From Kineosporia sp. NBRC 101731 (GTDB taxonomy: Bacteria > Actinomycetota > Actinomycetes > Actinomycetales > Kineosporiaceae), in NCBI RefSeq assembly GCF_030269305.1, contig NZ_BSTC01000004.1, positions 124,001 to 188,000 on the forward strand: DNA of 64,000 bases. The letters run 5' to 3'. Under the pieces are notes generated by a model that had not been told where the DNA came from, ran no database searches, and saw only the letters and a list, made by a program, of their open reading frames with translations. Both the position numbers and the translations under genes were made by a program. This document shows positions 1 through 7,302 of this stretch, piece after piece. Within the stretch, counting starts at the first letter, position 1. Every line of letters starts with the position of its first letter.

Positions 1-257
1 CCGCACCATCACGCTCGTACCTGACTCTCTCAGCAGCCCCGTCTCACGGCCGCAGCAGCTCGCCGCAAGGCCGAGTTCCACCCATCGAGCTCGGCTGGAG
101 GGTCTTCTGCGAAACCGGACAGGACCACCTCCAGACGACCGCCCGCGTCCCCCGCCTTGGCCTTCCCTCCCCAGAGCCGGATCTCGGCCGAAACACGCCA
201 CCACCGGCGAGGTCTTGCACGATCACGAACGGGTGGGCGAAGGCCCCTCCCCCACCA
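1..257. other. Left edge, no supported gene
   Basis: No reading frame here has a ribosome binding site or a recognisable product. The stretch lies 3' of the minus-strand acetyltransferase gene and holds one copy of a 17-base intergenic repeat (214-230). Confidence 0.5.
214..230 (+). repeat. 17-base intergenic repeat, copy A
   Basis: CTTGCACGATCACGAAC. The identical 17-mer recurs on the opposite strand at 7158-7174, with a 15/17 copy at 7230-7246 and a partial copy at 43247-43257. All copies are intergenic. Function unknown. Confidence 0.7.
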
Positions 258-1202
258 TCAGGCCGACCCCACGGGCGCCTCGAGGAGCAGACGGTTCTCC
301 GTCACCCGGAACCCGGCCCGCCCCAACGCCCGCGCCATCGGGATGTTGGCCAGATCAGTGGTGGCGGTGATGTATTCGGATCCCTGCCCGGCATGGAAAC
401 GAATAATCTCGGCGAGTAGGTCATCGACGATCCCCCGGCCCCGGTGGGCGGGGAGGACGCCGAGGTAGCCGACATTGCGGTGGTAGGGGGTCGCCGAGGG
501 AACGATGAAACCCACCGGCTCCCCCGTGGCGGTGGTGGCCATGCGCCACCAGTCCCGCTCACCGGGGCAGTCGAGGTAGAAGTCGTAGTCGTCACGGGCC
601 TGGGCGGCAGGGGTCATGACCGCCAGGGACCTGCGGGTGTTGAGGTCCAGAGTGCCGACGGCCGCCCGTTCGAAGAGGTCGAGGAACTCTCTCTCGGTGC
701 CGGGGCGCATACGCAGGCGGCCAGTCGCAGGTGGTTGCCCGGCCCTCGGTTCCCAGGCGTAGCGGAGTCGTTCCACCTGTTCGGTCAGGGCGGCCGCGGC
801 GGCGGCGCGCAGACGCCAGCCGACGGCGTCCCGGGCAGCCGGGTCGTCACGCCAGTGCGTGGGCAGGGCCAGCTGGTAGGCGGGAGGCCGGGCCGACCCG
901 ATGAGCGCGCGATGCGCCGATATCAGCAGGTCAGCCGCGACCTGGGCGCGATCCGGGACACGTTCCAGCAGGTGCAGGCAGTCCAGGGCCAAGGGTGCGG
1001 TGCTGTCGGAGCGTCCCCACCACAGGGCCCGGCCGAGCAACGTGCCGTCCTGGTCGAGCACGAGCCAGGTCCAGGGCCATCGCAGACGCCCTGCGGCCAG
1101 TTCTTCCTGGAGGCGCCGCGGGCCGATGGTGCCGACGGCCCGGTCGAGGGGAAAAGCGAGCAGGGCGTCGAGGTCGGCCGGGATGGCGGGGCGGATGTGC
1201 AC
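258..1202 (-). CDS. Tandem GNAT-fold acetyltransferase
   Basis: A 314-residue protein that probably moves an acetyl group from acetyl-CoA to an unknown small molecule or protein in the cytoplasm. The C-terminal half is a clear GNAT domain with the acetyl-CoA loop VLPAHRGRGI at residues 249-258. The N-terminal half looks like a degenerate second GNAT domain, and the length is twice that of one domain. The reading frame is open upstream, but homologous-looking sequence begins at the GTG at 1202 (VHIRPAIPADL), giving a 66-bp gap to the divergent gene at 1269. The substrate cannot be told from sequence. Confidence 0.8.
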   Translation of the reverse strand: MHIRPAIPADLDALLAFPLDRAVGTIGPRRLQEELAAGRLRWPWTWLVLDQDGTLLGRALWWGRSDSTAPLALDCLHLLERVPDRAQVAADLLISAHRALIGSARPPAYQLALPTHWRDDPAARDAVGWRLRAAAAAALTEQVERLRYAWEPRAGQPPATGRLRMRPGTEREFLDLFERAAVGTLDLNTRRSLAVMTPAAQARDDYDFYLDCPGERDWWRMATTATGEPVGFIVPSATPYHRNVGYLGVLPAHRGRGIVDDLLAEIIRFHAGQGSEYITATTDLANIPMARALGRAGFRVTENRLLLEAPVGSA

Positions 1203-1268
1203 GACCTCTGGATACTTCACGGCAGCGGCGGTACCCAGCGAATAACGACTGTTGCCGCTCCCCCGTCG

Positions 1269-1934
1269 ATGACAGCATCCAGATTTGTGACGAACCCTGC
1301 GAACCGCTACGACGCCGTCTTCCTCGAGACCCTGCCCCCGGTGGCCCACCTGATCGACGAGCCGGCGCTCACCGAGCGCTGGGACCAGGAGAGTGTGCTG
1401 GCCAAGATGTCCGTAGGGGCATTGGCCTGCCACCTGAACCGGCAGATCACGTTGGCGCACCAGTTACTGAGCACACCCACGGACTTCCCCGTGCTGAGCG
1501 GCGGAGCCGATGAGCACTATGCGCGGGCGGCGTGGGTCACGACGACCTCTCCCGACGACCCCGAGAACGACCGCAGCAGTTATGAGGAAGAGGCGCGGTG
1601 GGGCGTCCACCGTTTGAGGGAGGCCACCACGAGGGCCGCGCACGAGGTGACCACCCTGCTGACAGGCGATGGCGCAGGCGAGCTGGCGGGCTTGCCGTGG
1701 CAGGGGTGGGCACTGCGGCGGGACGCGTTTCTGCTGACACGGATGCTCGAGGTCGTGGTGCATGCCGATGACCTGGCGCTGAGCATCGGGGTGCCAACGC
1801 CGGCGTTCACCGCGGGGGTGTTCGAGCCGGTGGTGGAGTTGCTGGCGCGTCTGGCGGCGCGCCGGCACGGTCAGTCGGCGGTGATCGGTGCGTTGTCCCG
1901 TCGGGAACGCGACCGGGGTGTCTCGGCGTTCTGA
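1269..1934 (+). CDS. MDMPI/DinB-type mycothiol-dependent protein
   Basis: A 221-residue cytoplasmic protein of the maleylpyruvate-isomerase N-terminal (MDMPI_N)/DinB helical family. These proteins use mycothiol and a bound metal. The family signature is the early helix AKMSVGALACHLNRQ with a putative metal histidine and a later helix containing MLEVVVHADDLALS. The frame is open far upstream, but recognisable sequence begins at ATG 1269. No good ribosome binding site is visible, and a GTG at 1287 is an alternative. It is divergent from the acetyltransferase at 258-1202. The actual reaction is unknown; the family spans isomerases, transferases and detoxification enzymes. Confidence 0.75.
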   Translation: MTASRFVTNPANRYDAVFLETLPPVAHLIDEPALTERWDQESVLAKMSVGALACHLNRQITLAHQLLSTPTDFPVLSGGADEHYARAAWVTTTSPDDPENDRSSYEEEARWGVHRLREATTRAAHEVTTLLTGDGAGELAGLPWQGWALRRDAFLLTRMLEVVVHADDLALSIGVPTPAFTAGVFEPVVELLARLAARRHGQSAVIGALSRRERDRGVSAF

Positions 1935-1969
1935 CCCGCTCTGACAGCTCTGACAGTTCTGAAACGGTC

Positions 1970-2905
1970 TCAGGCGGGGTGTTCGGGCAGCCAGGTGCGG
2001 TCCCAGGCGACGACGTCGATGAGGGCTGCCAGAGCCGGGCTTCGGGGGCCGGTGGTGCGCCAGGAGGCGGTGAGTTCACGGGTGGCCCGGTGGTCGTCGA
2101 TGGGGATCTCGATGAGGTCAGGGGTGGGTCCGAGTGGGGGGACGATGGCGACGCCGAGGCCGGCGGCGACGAGTCCGCGCAGAGTGAGGACGTCTTCGCC
2201 TTCGAAGGCGGTGGCGACGCGGACCCCGGCGTCACGCAGGAGGGTGTCGGTGATGGCGCGCAGTCCGTAGGCGGGGGCGAGGGCGAGGGTGGTTTCGCCT
2301 TCGAGTTCGCTGAGGCGGATGGTTTTTCGGTGCGCGTAGCGGTGGGTGGGGGCTACGGCCAGGACGAGGTGTTCGGTGTAGAGGCTGACGGTGAGGACGT
2401 TTTCGGCAGGGTCGGGGGGTGGGGAGACGAGGACGAGGTCGGCTCCGGTGTCGAATTCGGCGAGGCAGTAGGCGCGGCCTCCTTGGCGCAGGTCGACGCG
2501 GGTGCCGGGGCGGCGGGTGACGAGGGTCTTGACCAGGGCGGGCACGACGGCGCGGCCCAGGGAGTTCTGGAAGACGATGGAGACGCGGTTGGCGCGCCGG
2601 GCTTCGTCGTCGCGGATCTGGGTGACGGCTTCGGTGACGAGGTCGAGGGCTCGGCGGGTGGTGGTGGCGAATTCGGCGCCGGCGGCGGTGAGGCGGACGC
2701 CGCGGCCGTCGCGGTCGAGGAGGTCGCAGCCGAGGTGGTGTTCGAGGCGGGCGAGGCCGCGGCTGACGGTGGATTGGGGGACGCCCAGTTCGTCGGCGGC
2801 GGCGGAGATGCCGCCGGTGTCGACGAGGGCGGTGAGGAGGGGGAGGGCGGCGAGGACCTTGCGGAGTTCGGCAGGGTCGGGAGGTGGTTCGTCGGCGTGA
2901 TGCAT
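1970..2905 (-). CDS. LysR-family transcriptional regulator
   Basis: A 311-residue LysR-type regulator. The winged helix-turn-helix is at about residues 20-75 (GGISAAADELGVPQSTVSRG), followed by a periplasmic-binding-protein-like effector domain. It is divergent from an MFS transporter at 2976, the classic LysR arrangement, and probably activates that gene in response to the transporter's substrate. The start codon overlaps the first of two CATTGATGC direct repeats spaced 22 bp, so the regulator probably represses itself while binding there. The ligand is unknown. Confidence 0.92.
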   Translation of the reverse strand: MHHADEPPPDPAELRKVLAALPLLTALVDTGGISAAADELGVPQSTVSRGLARLEHHLGCDLLDRDGRGVRLTAAGAEFATTTRRALDLVTEAVTQIRDDEARRANRVSIVFQNSLGRAVVPALVKTLVTRRPGTRVDLRQGGRAYCLAEFDTGADLVLVSPPPDPAENVLTVSLYTEHLVLAVAPTHRYAHRKTIRLSELEGETTLALAPAYGLRAITDTLLRDAGVRVATAFEGEDVLTLRGLVAAGLGVAIVPPLGPTPDLIEIPIDDHRATRELTASWRTTGPRSPALAALIDVVAWDRTWLPEHPA

Positions 2906-2906
2906 G

Positions 2907-2937
2907 CATTGATGCTATGCGTTGCGCTCATTGATGC
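2907..2937. promoter_or_regulatory. Putative LysR operator, two direct repeats
   Basis: CATTGATGC occurs at 2907-2915 and again at 2929-2937, a 22-bp period that equals two helical turns. It sits just upstream of the -35 box of the MFS promoter and over the LysR start codon. That position fits LysR activation of the transporter and autorepression. Confidence 0.6.
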
Positions 2938-2939
2938 AT

Positions 2940-2975
2940 TTGAGCTCGGTGAGGGCCGCACTTAGCGTCCGGGTT
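2940..2975 (+). promoter_or_regulatory. Leaderless promoter of the MFS gene
   Basis: A -35 box TTGAGC (2940-2945), a 17-bp spacer and a -10 box TAGCGT (2963-2968) are followed after 7 nt by GTG 2976. Transcription would start at or next to the start codon. Confidence 0.6.
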
Positions 2976-4229
2976 GTGAAGACTTCCCCTGCCGGCGTGT
3001 TGATGGATGGCCCGTCGAGCGTTCTGGTGACCGAGTTCTGGGAGGGGCACGCGGAGGGTTCCCGGGAGTACCGGCGCATCCTTCTGGCCCTGCTGTCGGC
3101 GGGGGTGGCGTGTTTTGCCGCCCTGTACGCGCCGCAGGGTGTTCTACCGCTGGTATCGGCGGATCTGCAGATCTCGGAGGCGCGCTCGGCGTTGCTGGTG
3201 TCATCGGGCACGATCGGTCTGGCGATCGGGGTGTTGCCGTGGTCGTGGGTGGCGGACCGGATCGGGCGGCTGACGGCGATGCGGGTGGCGATGCTGACGT
3301 CGGCGGTGTTCGGACTGGCATGGACGGTGTTTCCCTCGTTCGAGGGGATGATCGTGCTGCGGGTGCTGCAGGGCATGGCGCTGGGCGGGATCCCGGGGCT
3401 GGCGATCACGTATCTGCATGACGAGATCCGGCCTTCGCAGGCGGCGGTGGCGGCGGCCACGTACGTGTCGGGTACGACCGTGGGGGGCATCAGCGGGCGG
3501 ATCATCTCGGGGCCGGTCGGGGAGGCGTGGGGGTGGCGCTGGGGTGTGGGCCTGGCCTGGGTGGTCGCGGCGCTGGCGTCGGTGTTGTTCGTGGTGCTCG
3601 CGCCTCCGGCGCGGGGTTTCGTGCGGGACACGCACACGCGGGTGCGGGATGTCGCGCACCATGTGGGGATGAACCTGCGCGACCCGGGGATGGTGACGTT
3701 GTACGCGCAGGCGTTCCTGCTGATGGGCGGGTTCGTCGCGGTCTACAACTACCTGGGTTTCCGCTTGCAGGCAGCACCTTTCGGGTTGAGCGCGGCGGTG
3801 ACGTCGTTGTTGTTCCTGGCCTATCTGTCGGGCACGGTGTGCTCGCGGCAGGCCGGGCGGATCGTGGGGCGGTTCGGGCGGGGCCGGGTGCTGGCGTTCA
3901 TGTCGGGCGTGATGGCGGTGGGGGTGCTGCTGACGCTGGCAGGGAATCTGGCGGTGATCATGGTCGGGTTGGTGACGCTGACCGGTGGGTTCTTCGGTGC
4001 ACACGCGATCGCTTCGGGCTGGGTAGGTGCCCGGGCCCGGGTCGGGCGGGCGCAGGCGGCCTCGTTGTACAACCTCTTCTACTACCTGGGCTCGAGTGTG
4101 GTCGGCTGGGCCGGGGGGATGTTCTTCGCCGGTGGGGGCTGGGCCGGTCTGGTGGCACTGGTGGTGGGGCTGGTGGTCGTGGCCCAGGTACTGCGGATGG
4201 CGGCGGCCCGTCACCTGCGCGAGAGCTAG
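2976..4229 (+). CDS. MFS transporter
   Basis: A 417-residue inner-membrane transporter of the major facilitator superfamily with about twelve hydrophobic segments. The loop-2/3 signature is WVADRIGRLTAMR near residue 90 and its half-repeat is GRIVGRFGRGRVLAF in the second half. The fold and order resemble YnfM/CynX-type drug or cyanate-like exporters. The start at GTG 2976 is chosen because a complete promoter lies 7 nt upstream; a TTG at 2922 lies inside the operator and is unlikely. It is divergent from a LysR gene. Its 3' end overlaps the convergent acetyltransferase by 4 bp. Substrate unknown. Confidence 0.85.
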   Translation: MKTSPAGVLMDGPSSVLVTEFWEGHAEGSREYRRILLALLSAGVACFAALYAPQGVLPLVSADLQISEARSALLVSSGTIGLAIGVLPWSWVADRIGRLTAMRVAMLTSAVFGLAWTVFPSFEGMIVLRVLQGMALGGIPGLAITYLHDEIRPSQAAVAAATYVSGTTVGGISGRIISGPVGEAWGWRWGVGLAWVVAALASVLFVVLAPPARGFVRDTHTRVRDVAHHVGMNLRDPGMVTLYAQAFLLMGGFVAVYNYLGFRLQAAPFGLSAAVTSLLFLAYLSGTVCSRQAGRIVGRFGRGRVLAFMSGVMAVGVLLTLAGNLAVIMVGLVTLTGGFFGAHAIASGWVGARARVGRAQAASLYNLFYYLGSSVVGWAGGMFFAGGGWAGLVALVVGLVVVAQVLRMAAARHLRES

Positions 4230-4645
4230 AGAGGCCGCACCCAGCGCGACCATTCCTCCTGCAGCCGGTAACCCCGGGCCCACCAGGCGCTCTGGGCGGG
4301 GATGTTGTCGTCGAGCACCATGGCGTCGGAGCGGGTGCCGCCCAGGGCGCGAAAGCGCTGCTCGGCCGCGTCGATGAGGGCGGTCGCGATGCCCTGGCGG
4401 CGGTGGGCGGGGGCCACGGCCAGGCGGTAGAGATGGCAGCGCCAGCCGTCGAAGCCGGCCACGACGGTGCCGAGGAGGTGGTCGTGGGCGTCCACGGCGA
4501 CGATCAGGGCGTCGGGGTCGCAGGTGATGAGGTTCCTCACGGCCGTGTCGGAATCCTCGGGCCGGGCGGCGTTCTCGGCGGCGTCGCGCCAGAACTCCAG
4601 CAGGGCGGGCACGTCGTCGGGGGTGGCTGGTCGCAGCGTGAACAC
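4226..4645 (-). CDS. GNAT acetyltransferase
   Basis: A 139-residue single-domain GNAT N-acetyltransferase. The acetyl-CoA loop is LAVAPAHRRQGIATALID at about residues 73-90, and NIPAQSAWWARGYRL near the C terminus is the usual last beta-strand region. The start is GTG 4645, which lies 7 nt downstream of a TAGGGT -10 box (4653-4658), so the message is probably leaderless. It is convergent with, and overlaps by 4 bp, the MFS gene. The acceptor substrate is not predictable. Confidence 0.85.
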   Translation of the reverse strand: MFTLRPATPDDVPALLEFWRDAAENAARPEDSDTAVRNLITCDPDALIVAVDAHDHLLGTVVAGFDGWRCHLYRLAVAPAHRRQGIATALIDAAEQRFRALGGTRSDAMVLDDNIPAQSAWWARGYRLQEEWSRWVRPL

Positions 4646-4764
4646 GAGGGCGACCCTATGGCGTCGGTGCCCTGACGTTTCCGGACCGGAAAAGGATGCC
4701 TGGTTTCAGGTCACGGTTTGGTCAACTGCCGGACACCGTGTGTGGACGCTTCTAGCCTCGATAG

Positions 4765-5028
4765 ATGCCAGGTTTCCCGTTCGTCTTCACGCCCCGGGTG
4801 GGCCGTGCCGGGCGGGTGGCCTTCCAGGAGACCGGATTCCCGCCCGGCAGCGGGCAGCACGAAATTCTTCTTGGCACACCCCGTGAGTGTGCGTGTTCGG
4901 ATGTTCCCGGTGCGGAATACTCGGCCTGGGCGGTCGGTGTGCGCTCAGGGCACGCGGTCGACCGCCTCGCCTCCGCGCCTCGCCCCGTCCCGGCGATGCG
5001 TGCAGACCAGGTACTCCTCACCTACTGA
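4765..5028 (+). CDS. Small hypothetical protein
   Basis: An 87-residue frame that matches no family I recognise. It is supported by a high proportion of G or C in third codon positions (roughly three quarters) and by a TAGCCT -10-like box at 4753-4758, 6 nt before the ATG, the same leaderless arrangement seen at other genes here. It contains two cysteines close together (ECACSD) and no hydrophobic segment. It faces the DUF397 gene tail-to-tail. Overlapping frames on both strands are also open, so a chance frame cannot be excluded. Confidence 0.35.
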   Translation: MPGFPFVFTPRVGRAGRVAFQETGFPPGSGQHEILLGTPRECACSDVPGAEYSAWAVGVRSGHAVDRLASAPRPVPAMRADQVLLTY

Positions 5029-5073
5029 GGTGGTGCCGGGGCTCGTGAGAACCCCGGGTACGGCGGGAGTGGT

Positions 5074-5307
5074 TCAGGCTCCCCGCATCTCGCCGGCTGC
5101 GATGCCGTCGAGGAATGCCGACCATTCGTCGTTGCTGAAGCTGAGCACCGGCCCGAGCCCCTTGGCCTTGGTGTCGCGCACGGCCACGCCGCCGCCGGTG
5201 CGGAACGCGATCTCGACGCAGTTGCCGTTCACGGCGCTGAACGAGGACTTCCTCCAGTCCAGGGAATCGTCGTCATTACTCAGCAGGTTGACCTCGGTTG
5301 CGGACAT
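5074..5307 (-). CDS. DUF397 protein
   Basis: A 77-residue DUF397 protein. Family hallmarks are LDWRKSSFSAVNGNCVEIAF at residues 16-35, then VAVRDTK, and a tail FSNDEWSAFLDGI. In streptomycetes DUF397 proteins are commonly encoded beside an Xre-type helix-turn-helix regulator and act in developmental or antibiotic control. Here no such regulator is adjacent; the upstream neighbour is an unrelated 95-residue protein. A ribosome binding site GGGAG precedes the ATG at 5307. Confidence 0.9.
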   Translation of the reverse strand: MSATEVNLLSNDDDSLDWRKSSFSAVNGNCVEIAFRTGGGVAVRDTKAKGLGPVLSFSNDEWSAFLDGIAAGEMRGA

Positions 5308-5402
5308 GACCGCTCTCCCATCACTCGGTTCATCGGTGGTTCTGGTGGCCGCCCGATCTGGTCGATCGGGCCGGCCGGGCGGTGAGGCACCCGGTCGCGC
5401 AT

Positions 5403-5690
5403 TCAGGACCGGGTGAGGTGCGACAGATCTGTGAGTACGAGAGGCTGGTCGACAACCTCCGGGCGGACGGTGAGCAGTGTCCGCCCTTGCTGGACGGTGA
5501 ATTCCACCCGTCCCCAGCGGCCCGGTTCCCGTAGGGCACCCCGGCGGGCCAGCCAGCCCCGCAGTTCCTCGACCGGGATGTGCGCGTGTCGCACATCGCA
5601 GTACCAGACATCGACGCTCGAGCCGTCACCGCTGCGGGAAAGGGTCACGACGGACTGCTCCCCGGTGGTGGTGACGATGTCGATATCCAT
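5403..5690 (-). CDS. Small hypothetical protein upstream of DUF397
   Basis: A 95-residue cytoplasmic protein of no family I recognise. It starts at ATG 5690 behind a good GAGGAG site. The N-terminal half alternates strand-like segments (IDIVTTTGEQSVVTLSRSG, SVDVWYCDVRHAHI). The middle contains LRGWLARRGALREPGRWG, and the end is a strand pair (VEFTVQQGRTLLTVRPEV). It lies 95 bp upstream of the DUF397 gene on the same strand and could be co-transcribed with it. It occupies the place where a helix-turn-helix partner would be expected but has no helix-turn-helix motif. Confidence 0.65.
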   Translation of the reverse strand: MDIDIVTTTGEQSVVTLSRSGDGSSVDVWYCDVRHAHIPVEELRGWLARRGALREPGRWGRVEFTVQQGRTLLTVRPEVVDQPLVLTDLSHLTRS

Positions 5691-5936
5691 CCCGTTACTC
5701 CTCGTAGTTAATCGGTCAGTATCCGCAGCGCCGGTGACGCGGATACCGCCACCTCTCGACAGCTACGAAAGATAGCCTCCATTCCACGAAAAAGCCCAGT
5801 TCAGCCGTTCAGTCGAGGTGTCGTGACGATCAGTGGGCCGGACATTTCCCAGAGCGATCATGAGATTGCAGCAATCGATGTAAAGATTGCACTGTGTAAT
5901 GCTCATATCGCCACTTAATTTCGGGGAGGGCCGATC
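5691..5936. promoter_or_regulatory. AT-rich regulatory stretch
   Basis: This part of a 396-bp gap (5691-6086) is distinctly less GC-rich than its surroundings. It holds a perfect palindrome GATTGC-A-GCAATC at 5864-5876 and a further GATTGC at 5885-5890. It probably carries promoters, either for the minus-strand gene at 5690 or for the frame beginning at 5937. Confidence 0.4.
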
Positions 5937-6086
5937 ATGGAATCCGCGCGCCGCGAGCGCGTCCATCCCTCCTCACGGCCGGCCCGTTGTGGGCGGGGCG
6001 ATCTACTGGATGCGCTGGACGATCTGGAGGTGGAGCGGTGGGATACCGCGAGCCTGAGCCCGGGCTGGGCCGGTGCTGTTGGGGGG
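5937..6086 (+). other. RBS-preceded frame, possible gene remnant
   Basis: An ATG at 5937 has a near-ideal ribosome binding site (GGGGAGGG, 6 nt spacing). About 45 plausible residues follow (GDLLDALDDLEVERWDTASL), after which the frame runs antisense into the DUF1996 gene. It may be the 5' end of a gene whose remainder was lost when the DUF1996 gene's flank arrived, or a chance frame. Confidence 0.25.
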
Positions 6087-7097
6087 TCAGTCCGGTGTCC
6101 CGTTCTCGCCGCAGTGCTCCCCGGCGTTGATGCAGTTGCGCACCAGCGCCCTCAGGATCGTGGGCTGCCATCCGGTCACCACCCCGAATCCGTACGTCCC
6201 GCCGGAGATCCGCACGGATGCGCTCACGTCGATCGGGTAGACCACCCGTACCAGCAGGGTCGGGATGACCACGGGGTGGCTGGCCGGGCATCCTTCGCCG
6301 GCGGCCCAGGCCAGGTGGGAGCGGTGTGCGGGTACGTCCAGGTGGCGTCCGTCCCAGCATCCGGGGGCGGCGATCGTGGCGATCAGCTTGTCTCCGGCCC
6401 GGCAGGTGGAGGCCTGGGGCGGGACGGATGCGTCGTAGCCGGTGCACGCCCAGGTCACCGAGCTGTCCGGCGCCGAGGAGGGTGCCGCGCCGGTGCCTCC
6501 GGCGAGGATCCGGAGGCCGGCCGGGAACGGCTGGACGCTCGTGTAGTCGCGCACCATGCCCTTGTGCAGTATCTGGAACGACTCCGGCTCGATGTGCCGG
6601 CCGCGCTGCAGCAGGGACGGCACCCAGTACGTCGAGCGGTCGCCGGGGTTCAGGCACGAGGACGTTCCTGTCGGTGTTCGGCCCGGGGCGGCGAGCGTTG
6701 TGGCGGTGCTGCCGAACACGTCGTAGCGCGTTCCGGTGGTGGCCAGGCCGGTCACGGGGGCTTGGGTGGTGGTGCGCACGGGGGCGCACATGCTCGGGAA
6801 TTCCTGGTAGACGGCGCGGGGTGGGGTTTTTGCCGGGCGGGCGGTGACGGCGGGGCGCACCCGGTAGGGGTTGGTGGTGTGGGTTGCCTTCGGGGTCGGG
6901 GTCAGCGGGGTGGGTGGGGTCGAGGTGGTGGACGTCGTGCTTGCCTGGGGGGTCGTGCTCGCCGGGGGTGCGGGGTCGTGGCCGGGCTGGATGAGGACCG
7001 GCACGACGGCGGCCACGCCCACGAAGATCACCAGCAGGATGACGGCGATCGTCACCTGGCGTGCGCTCCATTCGCCCCAGGTACCCGGCACCCGCAT
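6087..7097 (-). CDS. DUF1996 protein, membrane anchored, divergent
   Basis: A 336-residue protein with an N-terminal membrane segment (residues 15-36), a Thr/Pro-rich linker (40-80) and a DUF1996 domain. Matching landmarks to the second copy at 9351 are the STYWVPSLL, AGLRILAGG, CWDGRHLDVPAHRSHLAW and CPASHPVVIPTL blocks. Unlike the second copy it has lost the SHMHTF histidine motif, and the region reads RYDVFGSTATTLAAPG. It would be exported, with the domain outside the membrane. A GGGAGGAG site precedes ATG 7097. It is divergent from the histidine kinase gene. The function of DUF1996 is unknown. Confidence 0.85.
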   Translation of the reverse strand: MRVPGTWGEWSARQVTIAVILLVIFVGVAAVVPVLIQPGHDPAPPASTTPQASTTSTTSTPPTPLTPTPKATHTTNPYRVRPAVTARPAKTPPRAVYQEFPSMCAPVRTTTQAPVTGLATTGTRYDVFGSTATTLAAPGRTPTGTSSCLNPGDRSTYWVPSLLQRGRHIEPESFQILHKGMVRDYTSVQPFPAGLRILAGGTGAAPSSAPDSSVTWACTGYDASVPPQASTCRAGDKLIATIAAPGCWDGRHLDVPAHRSHLAWAAGEGCPASHPVVIPTLLVRVVYPIDVSASVRISGGTYGFGVVTGWQPTILRALVRNCINAGEHCGENGTPD

Positions 7098-7157
7098 TCC
7101 CTGCTCCTCCCGTTCGAATTCAGTGCCCGACGTCGCGGCCGTTGCGCCCTCTTCCTT

Positions 7158-7174
7158 GTTCGTGATCGTGCAAG
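7158..7174 (-). repeat. 17-base intergenic repeat, copy B
   Basis: Exact reverse complement of the 17-mer at 214-230. Together with copy C it forms a 55-bp-spaced inverted pair in the divergent region between the DUF1996 and histidine kinase genes. Confidence 0.7.
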
Positions 7175-7229
7175 GTGTCCCGAGTGTTCTGGATCTGTGA
7201 CGGCGGGAGTTCTGGAGCTTCGGGGTTGC

Positions 7230-7246
7230 TTTGCATGATCACGAAC
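7230..7246 (+). repeat. 17-base intergenic repeat, copy C
   Basis: TTTGCATGATCACGAAC matches the 17-mer at 15 of 17 positions. It is opposite in orientation to copy B, and the kinase start codon is 57 bp downstream. Confidence 0.6.
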
Positions 7247-7302
7247 GGAAGCTGGGTTCAGGGGAGTGGGGCACTACCGGCGCGTCACCCTATGCTGCCC
7301 GC

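Noticed and set aside
444-1268. Plus-strand open frame extending the MDMPI gene upstream by 275 codons
   Set aside because: It is antisense to the GNAT gene, with Gly/Val/Arg-rich shadow composition. Family-like sequence starts only at 1269.
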